This document shows, piece after piece, positions 1 through 6,072 of a stretch of DNA of 11,659 nt. The notes beneath the pieces are model-generated. The model was not told where the DNA came from. It did not search any database and saw nothing but the letters and a program-made list of their open reading frames with translations. The stretch's first letter is position 1, and each line of letters begins with the position of its first letter. The stretch lies in NCBI GenBank assembly GCA_964520045.1, contig CAZFMJ010000084.1:1-11659 (forward strand), written 5' to 3'. Source of the stretch: CAZFMJ01 sp964520045 (GTDB lineage: Bacteria; Elusimicrobiota; Elusimicrobia; Elusimicrobiales; CAZFMJ01). A program made the position numbers and the translations under genes.

Positions 1-88
1 TCCCATTCCGAACACGGCAGTTAAGCTCTCCAGGGCCCATGGTACTAACGCCCAATCCGGCGTTGGGAGAGTAGGTCGCTGCCGGTCT
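1..88 (+). rRNA. rrf: 5S ribosomal RNA, 3' portion (5' end outside window)
   Basis: The first bases, CCCATTCCGAACACGG, match the conserved loop B/C region of bacterial 5S rRNA. GAGAGTAGG near 67-75, followed by GCTGCCGG, matches the conserved 3' half ending in the helix I strand. About 30 nucleotides of the 5' end lie before the window. The 3' end is estimated from the closing helix and could shift a few bases. 5S RNA sits in the central protuberance of the large subunit. By usual gene order a 16S-23S-5S operon lies immediately upstream. No convincing intrinsic terminator follows: there is only a weak CCC/GGG pairing around 91-105 and no T-tract. Confidence 0.95.
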
Positions 89-128
89 TATCCCTGCATG
101 GGTTATTCCTATCTTGCAGTAAGTTGAG

Positions 129-962
129 ATGAACCGATTGCTCCGTTTTATTCTAAAATCCTGCGTAATCTGCTCTTTGATTGGGTTGGCGTCCGGAGTC
201 TGTCCGCGTAATTTACGCGGGGAGGCAGGAATGGCCTCTTCCCGCCAGTTGTCGGAAAAAACTGTTGTGTTGACGGCGTTTTATCAGGAAAATATTAAGC
301 AGAAATTCCGCTTAAATATAACCGGAAACGGTTCTCCGCAGGCCGCAGGAAGTTCAGGTTTAATAAATTATTCTTCCGAATCCGAAACCGAAATAGACGG
401 CAAACAAAGCCGCAGCGCTTTATTCCTTAAACTGCTTGGCCAGCCGTGGGAAAATCTCCAATATTACGGGGCTTTTGGAATAGGGAATTGTTCGGTGAAT
501 ATTCCTTCGGCAGCGGTTACCAGCACATTTTACGGCGATGCCCCCGGAATTACCTATGTGGCGGGCATTAGGTCAAACATCTTCCCGGAGACGGATGTCA
601 CGCCTTCTATAACCTTGGATATGGGATTGGGCTGGACGCGGGTTAATTTCAACCGTGTCGACCAGCATGCCGCGGGAAGCCGCGCCGCCGATCTACGGTT
701 GGACGTTTACGAATATCATATCGGATTTTCAGCCGGCCGCCGTTTCGGCAAGACGGAGCCCTATGCGGGGGTGGAGATTATAAGGCGGCAGGTTAAGTTT
801 AAGGATCTTTCTACGGGAAGCCGCGCCGGAGGAAAACTTGACGAGCCGTCGGCGTTTATCGGAATGAAGATTCCGGTATTTGAAAGAGAATCGCTGATTG
901 CGGAAGCCGCGTTTTCCGGCGGGATAAGAATAGGGATAGGACTTTCGGTTAGACTTAAATAG
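129..962 (+). CDS. Putative exported outer-membrane beta-barrel protein of unknown function
   Basis: A 277-residue protein that I do not recognise as a named family. Residues 2-6 are basic (NRLLR) and residues 12-24 are hydrophobic, which together look like a Sec signal peptide. Cleavage could fall after Gly23 or near residue 33. Cys25 is preceded by Val, so it does not fit a lipobox. The mature part alternates polar and aromatic/hydrophobic residues in short stretches separated by Gly/Asn/Asp turns, for example MGLGWTRVNF, YEYHIGFSAG and IRIGIGLSVRLK at the C-terminus. This is the look of an 8- to 12-stranded outer-membrane barrel, an inference from composition only. The start at 129 has only a weak ribosome-binding site. 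An internal ATG at 231 has a strong one, but it would remove the signal peptide. The gene lies 40 bases after 5S rRNA and 133 bases before rplJ, and its neighbours do not suggest a role. Confidence 0.72.
   Translation: MNRLLRFILKSCVICSLIGLASGVCPRNLRGEAGMASSRQLSEKTVVLTAFYQENIKQKFRLNITGNGSPQAAGSSGLINYSSESETEIDGKQSRSALFLKLLGQPWENLQYYGAFGIGNCSVNIPSAAVTSTFYGDAPGITYVAGIRSNIFPETDVTPSITLDMGLGWTRVNFNRVDQHAAGSRAADLRLDVYEYHIGFSAGRRFGKTEPYAGVEIIRRQVKFKDLSTGSRAGGKLDEPSAFIGMKIPVFERESLIAEAAFSGGIRIGIGLSVRLK
204..220. repeat. Perfect 17-bp palindrome abutting an internal Shine-Dalgarno
   Basis: CCGCGTAA-T-TTACGCGG is an exact 8+1+8 inverted repeat. As RNA it would form a 6-bp GC-rich stem (CCGCGT/ACGCGG) with an AATTT loop. 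It ends one base before GGAGG (221-225), which lies five bases before an in-frame ATG at 231. It could be a DNA operator, an RNA hairpin that affects initiation at 231, or chance within the signal-peptide coding region. Confidence 0.5.
221..233 (+). promoter_or_regulatory. Strong internal ribosome-binding site with alternative ATG
   Basis: GGAGG at 221-225 is followed by a five-base spacer and ATG at 231-233, in frame with the gene that opens at 129. Initiation here would give a 243-residue protein beginning MASSRQLSEK, without the signal peptide. The sequence upstream of the ATG at 129 has no comparable site. I keep 129 as the main start because of the signal-peptide-like N-terminus, but the start is uncertain. 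Confidence 0.4.
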
Positions 963-966
963 GCGG

Positions 967-1066
967 GACGGTAGATGGAAGACGGTAAACGGAAGACGGA
1001 AAATAATAGAAAACGAGAAAAAATAAAAGATGTTTTTGTTTTGCCGTCTACCATCTCCCGTCTACC
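967..1066. repeat. Long imperfect palindrome of GACGGTAGA-type words
   Basis: The left arm (967-990, continuing to about 1000) repeats words of the type GACGGTAGATGG / AAGACGGTAAACGG / AAGACGGA. The right arm (1039-1066) contains GCCGTCTACCATCTCCCG. Its reverse complement matches GGTAGATGGAAGACGGT with two substitutions, one C/T change and one indel. The centre is A-rich on the left and T-rich on the right (AAAAC...GTTTT, AAAAA...TTTTT), so nearly the whole 100 bases can fold. It fills most of the 133-base gap ahead of rplJ. It could terminate the upstream gene, act in the rplJ leader, or simply be a dispersed genomic repeat. Confidence 0.75.
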
Positions 1067-1095
1067 TTTGACCTTCTGACTATTGGGGACACAAT

Positions 1096-1638
1096 ATGAA
1101 ACTGACTAAACAAGATAAAAAAAACCTGTCAAAAAAATTAGCCGAAGAATTACAGTCTGCCGGAGAGATTTTTTTTACCGATTTCAAGGGCCTTAAATTC
1201 AAAGAAATAGAAACCCTAAGGGGGAAATTGGCTCCCGCCAAGTGCCGCTTCAGAGTGGTAAGAAACACCATAATAAAACATGCGTTAAAGGGAGCCGGAT
1301 TGGAAGCCGGCGGGGGAAAGGATTTGTTTAAGGGGCAGACCGCTTTGGTGGTGCTTAAAGACGGCGATTCGATCTTTACGGCAAAAATTCTTGCGGATTT
1401 TGGAAAGGATTGTCCGGCGCTAGCCTTAAAAGGGGGGTTTTCTGCCAGCCGCTGGCTTACTGCGGATGAGTGCAGACAGCTTTCCAGTCTCGGCTCCAAG
1501 CCGGAAATTTTATCCAGGCTTGTTAATAATCTCTATTCCTGCGTTGCTCAGATAGCGGGGGTCCTGCAGGCGCCTCTGCGTGATTTTGCGTTCGCGATCG
1601 GCGCGGTTGAAGAAAAGAAAAAACGGGAGGAAAAATGA
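1096..1638 (+). CDS. rplJ: Large ribosomal subunit protein uL10 (L10)
   Basis: The 180-residue protein is the base of the ribosomal stalk. It binds 23S rRNA at the GTPase-associated centre and holds several L12 dimers on its C-terminal helix. The family signature FRVVRNT is at residues 52-58, preceded by the conserved FKGLKFKEIETLR segment at about 30-42. KGGFSAS follows near residue 112. The last third (about 132-180) is the helical L12-binding tail and ends in a Lys/Glu-rich stretch, slightly longer than in E. coli L10 (165). The start is set by GGGGA at 1085-1089, six bases before the ATG. Its stop overlaps the rplL start. In many bacteria L10 represses its own mRNA by binding the leader; here that leader is mostly occupied by a palindromic repeat. 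The usual upstream partners rplK and rplA are absent. Confidence 0.96.
   Translation: MKLTKQDKKNLSKKLAEELQSAGEIFFTDFKGLKFKEIETLRGKLAPAKCRFRVVRNTIIKHALKGAGLEAGGGKDLFKGQTALVVLKDGDSIFTAKILADFGKDCPALALKGGFSASRWLTADECRQLSSLGSKPEILSRLVNNLYSCVAQIAGVLQAPLRDFAFAIGAVEEKKKREEK
1625..1637 (+). promoter_or_regulatory. rplL ribosome-binding site inside the end of rplJ
   Basis: GGGAGG at 1625-1630 lies four bases before the rplL ATG at 1635-1637. The start overlaps the rplJ TGA (1636-1638) as ATGA. A strong site plus this overlap suggests both translational coupling and high independent initiation. The latter would fit L12 being made in several-fold excess over L10. Confidence 0.8.
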
Positions 1639-2039
1639 CGACAACCACAAAACTTGGAAAAGATGAAATAGTCGGCGCAATTGCAAATCTTACGGTTCTC
1701 GAACTGTCGGATTTGGTTAAAGCTATCGAAGAAAAATTCGGAGTAAAAGCTGCACCGGCAGCCGTTGCTGTCGCTGCTGCGCATGGGGCCGGCGCCGCCG
1801 CCGCTCCTGCGGCGGAAGAAAAAACTGAATTTAACGTGGTCCTTTCCGCTGTTACGGATCCGTCGAAAAAGATAGCCGTTATTAAAGTCGTGCGCGAAAT
1901 CACAGGTTTGGGATTGAAAGAATCCAAAGATATCGTTGAGGGGGTGCCCAAAACGGTGAAGGACGGCGTTTCTAAGGCGCAAGCGGAAGAATTTAAAAAA
2001 AGGCTTACAGAAGCCGGCGGTGCAGTCGAGCTCAAATAA
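1635..2039 (+). CDS. rplL: Large ribosomal subunit protein bL12 (L7/L12)
   Basis: The 134-residue stalk protein forms dimers on L10 and recruits and stimulates EF-G, EF-Tu, IF2 and release factors. Residues 1-37 form the helical N-terminal dimerisation and L10-binding domain (IVGAIANLTVLELSDLVKAI). An Ala/Gly/Pro-rich flexible hinge spans about 39-62. The globular factor-binding domain starts near residue 64 and carries the conserved surface around KKIAVIKVVREITGLGLKE and the VEGVPKTVKDGVSK segment. The C-terminus, GGAVELK, is typical. Length is a little above the usual 120-130 residues because of the hinge and a four-Thr N-terminus. It overlaps rplJ by four bases and is followed by a 123-base gap before rpoB. 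Confidence 0.97.
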   Translation: MTTTTKLGKDEIVGAIANLTVLELSDLVKAIEEKFGVKAAPAAVAVAAAHGAGAAAAPAAEEKTEFNVVLSAVTDPSKKIAVIKVVREITGLGLKESKDIVEGVPKTVKDGVSKAQAEEFKKRLTEAGGAVELK

Positions 2040-2162
2040 ATATCGGGGAATAGAGGATTTTTATTTTTTCAGGCGGGAATGTGCAGCGCTTCGATTCCGC
2101 TCAGCGTTGCGGGCCTGTCTAACCGTTTTCCGGGTTTGTCACGACCCCCTAAAGAGGTGAAG
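2040..2162 (+). other. rplL-rpoB spacer, probably transcribed
   Basis: This 123-base gap has a T-rich patch near 2059-2070 but no stable GC-rich stem directly before it, so I do not call a terminator. E. coli has an attenuator and an RNase III site in the equivalent junction. Here I see no clear counterpart. An in-frame ATG at 2079 opens a 28-codon stretch continuous with rpoB, but the encoded residues do not look like any RpoB N-terminus. Confidence 0.5.
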
Positions 2163-2165
2163 ATG
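2154..2165 (+). promoter_or_regulatory. rpoB ribosome-binding site that fixes the start
   Basis: GAGGTG at 2154-2159 precedes ATG at 2163, with five bases between the GAGG core and the start codon. The alternative upstream ATG at 2079 has only a weak GGGA before it. This site, with the RpoB-like sequence beginning shortly after Met at 2163, decides the start. Confidence 0.85.
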
Positions 2166-5100
2166 AAACAAACTAATTTTGCCAAAATACCGCAAACATT
2201 GGAGCTTCCTGATCTTCTTGAAATGCAGAAACAGTCGTTCAGGGAATTTCTGCAGTTGGACGTGGCCCCGCCCAGCAGGAGAATTAACGGTCTCCAAGCG
2301 TCCTTTCTGGACGTGTTCCCGATAGAATCCGCCGACGGAAGCATAATTTTGGATTTTAAGAAGTATGAGCTCGGCGTTTCCAAATATTCAACTCCCGAAG
2401 AGGCGGCTGTGCGCGACGGAACCTATTCCGCGCCTCTTAAAGCGTATTTTACCCTTTCTGTAAAACAGCCCAGCGGTAAGCTCAAGCAGATGATAGAGCA
2501 GGACGTCACGCTGTGCGATTTACCGCTTATGACGGAAAACGGCTGTTTCATATATAACGGGGTGGAAAGGGTGGTGGTAAGCCAGCTGCACAGGTCCCCC
2601 GGCGTAATTTTTGAGGAAGACGAGGAAAAGAAGCAATCCACCCTCGGAAAGCAGCTTTATTTCGCAAGAATAATACCATACAGAGGCGCGTGGGTGGAGT
2701 TTGAGTTTGATCTTGCCAATGTTCTTTGGGTAAGGCTGGACCGCAAAAAGAAGATCCTTGCAACCACGTTTTTGCGGGCGTGCGGGCTTGAATCGAATGC
2801 GGAAATACTTCAGACATTTTATCCCACCGAAGAAGTAGAAATTAAGCCGGAGAACGCGAAAGATATTATCGGCCGGTATATCGCCGAAGATATCGCGGAT
2901 AAAGCTACCGGCGAAGTTATCTGGAACCTTGACGAAAGGGCGAGTGTCCCCATAGACGACAAACATTTTAAAGAGTTCGTCGACAGAAAAATAAACAAAA
3001 TAAAGGTCATAAAAGGCAATCCCAGACAGGAATCCCCGGCTATTCTGCTGACTCTGGAAAACCGCAAGGATCAGTCAAAAAGCGCGAGAGAGGCCCAGCT
3101 TGACATCTTTAAAAAACTAAGGGGGCAGGATTTTATCGTGAAAGATCAGGTTGATCAATATCTCGACAACATGATATTCAAGAACCTGAGAAAATACGAC
3201 TTAAGCTACGTGGGGAGATATAAAATATTCCGGAAGCTTAAGCCCATTTTTGAAAAGCTGGAAAAAAGCTGGTCCGGCAGAAAATTTTCAATTCCTTCGG
3301 ATAAAAGAAGAACGCTGTGTCTGGAAGATATCGTCTCCACTCTCCAATATCTCTTAGCCCTTAACAGCGGGGTTTCCGATCTGGACGGGCAGAAAAACTA
3401 TTTTAATGTGGATGATATCGACCACCTGGGAAACAGGAGGGTCCGGAGCATAGGGGAGCTTTTGGAGAACCAGATACGGGTCGGCCTTGCGCAGATGTCG
3501 CGCAGTATACGCGACAGAATGAATAAAGAGGATGTTACGCAGACGCCGCGCTCGCTGATAAACGCCACTCCGATAGTGGGCATTCTTAGGAAATTTTTCG
3601 GAACCTCGCAATTATCCCAATTTATGGAGCAGGTCAATCCGCTTGCGGAAATGACGCATAAAAGACGTTTGTCGGCTCTTGGACCCGGCGGACTTAATAG
3701 AAAAAGAGCCGGTTTTGAGGTTAGAGACGTGCACTATACTCATTACGGCAGAATATGTCCCATAGAAACGCCCGAGGGCCCCAATATCGGTCTGATAACG
3801 TCTCTTGCCTGCTATGCGCGCGTAAACAAATACGGGCTGATAGAATCTCCGTATAAGAAAGTTGAAAACGGCAAGATCACGACCAATGTCAATTATCTTA
3901 CCGCCGATATGGAAGATGATGTTTTTGTGGCGCAGGCTAATACTCCTATCGAAAAGAATAAAATTACGGCCGATTTGATATCGTGCCGGTTCCGTTCGGA
4001 TTATCCTATGGTCGAGCCCGCCAAAGTGGATTATATGGACATCTCGCCGCTGCAGGTGGTTTCAGTTTCCGCGGCGCTTGTGCCCTTTTTAGAACATGAT
4101 GACGCCAACCGCGCTCTTATGGGAGCAAACATGCAGAGACAGGCGGTGCCGCTTCTTACCGCCGAGCCGCCTTTGGTGGCCACCGGTATAGAAACCGCGG
4201 TCGCCCGCGATTCCGGGGCCGCTGTGGTAACAAGGCGGCCGGGCAGGGTAATCTATTCCGCCGCCGATGTGATAGCCGTGTCTCCCGACGATAAAAAAGA
4301 CCCCGAGGTGGATATATATTACCTGACGAAATACAAACGGTCTAATCAGGACACCTGTGTAAATCAAACGCCTTACGTTTTCAGCGGGGAGCGGGTGGGC
4401 AGGGGAACAATATTGGGGGACGGTCCCGCCACCGGGTGCGGACAGTTGGCGCTGGGTAAAAATATTCTTGTCGGATTCATGCCGTGGGAAGGATATAATT
4501 TTGAGGATGCCATACTTGTTTCTGAAAAACTTGTAAAAGAGGATACGTTTACCTCTATATTCCTGCAGGAATTTGAGGTGGAGGCCAGGGATACAAAACT
4601 GGGCTCCGAAGAAATAACGCGGGATATTCCGAATGTCGGAGTCGAGGCGCTGGAGCATCTCGATGAAAACGGGGTGGTCATTCCCTCCACAATAGTGAAA
4701 GCCGGGGATATGCTCGTGGGAAAAGTGACGCCCAAGGGAGAGCAGCAGCTTACTCCGGAAGAAAGGCTTTTAAAAGTTATTTTCGGAAAGAAGGCCGAAG
4801 ATGTTACGGACGCTTCCCTTAGGGTTCCCCCCGGAGTTTCGGGTAAGGTAATAGGGGTAAGGGTTTTCGTGCGAAGAGAAAAACTTCCAAAACCCGAAGA
4901 GAAAAGGCGCATAGAAGCCGTTGACGCCGACAGGGATAGAAAGCTCAAGATTTTAGGCCAGCAGAAAAAAAGCGCTTTGGAAGAACTTGATAACTCCGCA
5001 AAAAGCGCCAAGAGCATCAAAGAAGAGCGGGAGCAGGTGGAAAACTTTTACATAACTCTTGAAAAAAAGATCCGGGATGAAGCCGCAAGGGAGAAAGTTA

Positions 5101-5984
5101 TCGTAAAACAGGGAGACGAACTTCCTGTAACCGTTAATAAGGTTGTAAAAGTTTACGTGGCCTCAAAGCGCAGGCTGCAGGTGGGCGATAAAATATCGGG
5201 GCGGCATGGAAACAAAGGGGTTATAGCAAAAATTCTTCCGGAGGCGGATATGCCGTTTTTGCCGGACGGAACGCCGCTTGAAATGGTGCTTTCTCCGCTG
5301 GGCGTGCCCTCCAGAATGAATGTCGGACAGCTTTTGGAAACCATGCTCGGATGGGCGGCTCGTCAGCTTAATATGCAGATGATATGTCCCGTGTTCGACG
5401 GCGCCAAGGAAAAAGAAGTCATCGGCAAAATAAAAGAGGCGAAGGATCTTCTTCGCTCAAAAAAGGTGCCGGAGCACTATCTTCCCACGGATGACTGCAG
5501 AATAACCCTTTACGACGGAAGAACGGGAGAGCGTTTTCAGGAAAAAATTACGGTAGGGTATATGTATATTCTGAAACTCATCCACTTAGTGGAAGATAAG
5601 ATCCACGCCAGGTCAACCGGTCCGTACAGCCTTATTACGCGGCAGCCGCTGGGCGGAAAGGCTCAATTCGGAGGACAACGGTTCGGCGAAATGGAAGTTT
5701 GGGCGGTTGAGGGCTATGGGGCGGCGCATGTCCTGCAGGAATTCCTTACTGTTAAATCCGACGATTTTGTCGGCCGCACAAAAATGTATGAAAGTATTAT
5801 AAAGGGAGAGCTTCCTCAGGCTCCCGGCGTTCCCGAGTCGTTTAAAGTTTTGGTAAAGGAACTGCAGGCCCTCGGGCTTAATGTGGATTTACTCAAGTCC
5901 AAGCCTGTTAAATCCAAAGACGAAGCGGCCGCGGATAAAAAGGCCGGCAAAGCTAAAGAAACGGCGGAAAAGCTCTCAAAATAA
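2163..5984 (+). CDS. rpoB: DNA-directed RNA polymerase subunit beta
   Basis: The 1273-residue beta subunit forms one pincer of RNA polymerase and part of the active site. Visible in order: LPDLLEMQKQSFREFL (about 15-30); VVVSQLHRSPG (137-147); the rifampicin-pocket segment from Thr481 through Ser504, then SALGPGGLNRKRAGFE; the conserved acidic pair Glu781-Asp782 in GYNFEDAIL; GDKISGRHGNKG (1008-1019), carrying the conserved lysines; and TRQPLGGKAQFGGQRFGEME near the C-terminus. A charged, probably coiled-coil stretch at about 912-978 sits where E. coli has its second lineage insertion. After the usual end (GLNVDL) there is an extra tail of about 30 Lys/Ala-rich residues. In the rifampicin pocket Glu489 replaces E. 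coli Asp516 and Val491 replaces Asn518; His499 and Ser504 (E. coli 526 and 531) are the sensitive type. It lies 85 bases before rpoC. Confidence 0.98.
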   Translation: MKQTNFAKIPQTLELPDLLEMQKQSFREFLQLDVAPPSRRINGLQASFLDVFPIESADGSIILDFKKYELGVSKYSTPEEAAVRDGTYSAPLKAYFTLSVKQPSGKLKQMIEQDVTLCDLPLMTENGCFIYNGVERVVVSQLHRSPGVIFEEDEEKKQSTLGKQLYFARIIPYRGAWVEFEFDLANVLWVRLDRKKKILATTFLRACGLESNAEILQTFYPTEEVEIKPENAKDIIGRYIAEDIADKATGEVIWNLDERASVPIDDKHFKEFVDRKINKIKVIKGNPRQESPAILLTLENRKDQSKSAREAQLDIFKKLRGQDFIVKDQVDQYLDNMIFKNLRKYDLSYVGRYKIFRKLKPIFEKLEKSWSGRKFSIPSDKRRTLCLEDIVSTLQYLLALNSGVSDLDGQKNYFNVDDIDHLGNRRVRSIGELLENQIRVGLAQMSRSIRDRMNKEDVTQTPRSLINATPIVGILRKFFGTSQLSQFMEQVNPLAEMTHKRRLSALGPGGLNRKRAGFEVRDVHYTHYGRICPIETPEGPNIGLITSLACYARVNKYGLIESPYKKVENGKITTNVNYLTADMEDDVFVAQANTPIEKNKITADLISCRFRSDYPMVEPAKVDYMDISPLQVVSVSAALVPFLEHDDANRALMGANMQRQAVPLLTAEPPLVATGIETAVARDSGAAVVTRRPGRVIYSAADVIAVSPDDKKDPEVDIYYLTKYKRSNQDTCVNQTPYVFSGERVGRGTILGDGPATGCGQLALGKNILVGFMPWEGYNFEDAILVSEKLVKEDTFTSIFLQEFEVEARDTKLGSEEITRDIPNVGVEALEHLDENGVVIPSTIVKAGDMLVGKVTPKGEQQLTPEERLLKVIFGKKAEDVTDASLRVPPGVSGKVIGVRVFVRREKLPKPEEKRRIEAVDADRDRKLKILGQQKKSALEELDNSAKSAKSIKEEREQVENFYITLEKKIRDEAAREKVIVKQGDELPVTVNKVVKVYVASKRRLQVGDKISGRHGNKGVIAKILPEADMPFLPDGTPLEMVLSPLGVPSRMNVGQLLETMLGWAARQLNMQMICPVFDGAKEKEVIGKIKEAKDLLRSKKVPEHYLPTDDCRITLYDGRTGERFQEKITVGYMYILKLIHLVEDKIHARSTGPYSLITRQPLGGKAQFGGQRFGEMEVWAVEGYGAAHVLQEFLTVKSDDFVGRTKMYESIIKGELPQAPGVPESFKVLVKELQALGLNVDLLKSKPVKSKDEAAADKKAGKAKETAEKLSK

Positions 5985-6006
5985 CCGCGGAAAGCGGTTA
6001 TTTTGA
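5976..6006 (+). terminator. Perfect 13-bp hairpin across the rpoB stop (possible attenuator or processing site)
   Basis: TCAAAATAACCGC (5976-5988) and its exact reverse complement GCGGTTATTTTGA (5994-6006) flank a GGAAA loop. The left arm contains the rpoB stop codon TAA (5982-5984). The shape (A-run, GC core, T-run) resembles a bidirectional intrinsic terminator. However, the T-run is only four bases and lies inside the stem, and rpoC follows on the same strand. Full termination is therefore unlikely. Partial attenuation, RNase III cleavage or mRNA 3'-end protection are alternatives. Confidence 0.6.
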
Positions 6007-6056
6007 CAATGACTGCAAGCGGAATGGTTGTTAAAATTTGCGAAGAAAATTTTACT

Positions 6057-6072
6057 GGAGAAAAAACAAATG
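6057..6072 (+). promoter_or_regulatory. rpoC ribosome-binding site that fixes the start
   Basis: GGAG at 6057-6060 is nine bases upstream of ATG at 6070. The open frame reaches back to a TTG at 6028, which has no good ribosome-binding site and lies between the hairpin and this GGAG. The ATG at 6070 is preferred. Confidence 0.8.

Noticed and set aside
88..128. Terminator after 5S rRNA
   Set aside because: Only a three-pair CCC/GGG stem with a mismatch, and no T-tract.
963..1095. Classic L10 autoregulatory leader (kink-turn type)
   Set aside because: I could not identify the conserved leader fold; the gap is mostly the palindromic repeat.
1068..1097. Possible promoter TTGACC ... CAATAT before rplJ
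   Set aside because: The -10 candidate would overlap the start codon and leave no leader, although a good ribosome-binding site is present. The spacing is also 18 bases with a poor -10.
2079..2162. Upstream in-frame ATG extending RpoB by 28 residues
   Set aside because: The extension has no resemblance to RpoB, its ribosome-binding site is weak, and the ATG at 2163 has a strong, well-spaced site.
4373..5020. Long antisense open frame inside rpoB
   Set aside because: A Ser/Pro-rich shadow of a strongly conserved gene, with no ribosome-binding site or family resemblance. The same applies to the other antisense frames across the cluster.
6003..6037. Possible rpoC promoter with a perfect TTGACA
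   Set aside because: No acceptable -10 lies at 16-18 bases; TAAAAT is 23 bases away. The TTGACA is largely the right arm of the hairpin.
6028..6069. TTG start extending RpoC by 14 residues
   Set aside because: TTG is a rare start and no good ribosome-binding site precedes it; GGAG at 6057 fits ATG 6070.
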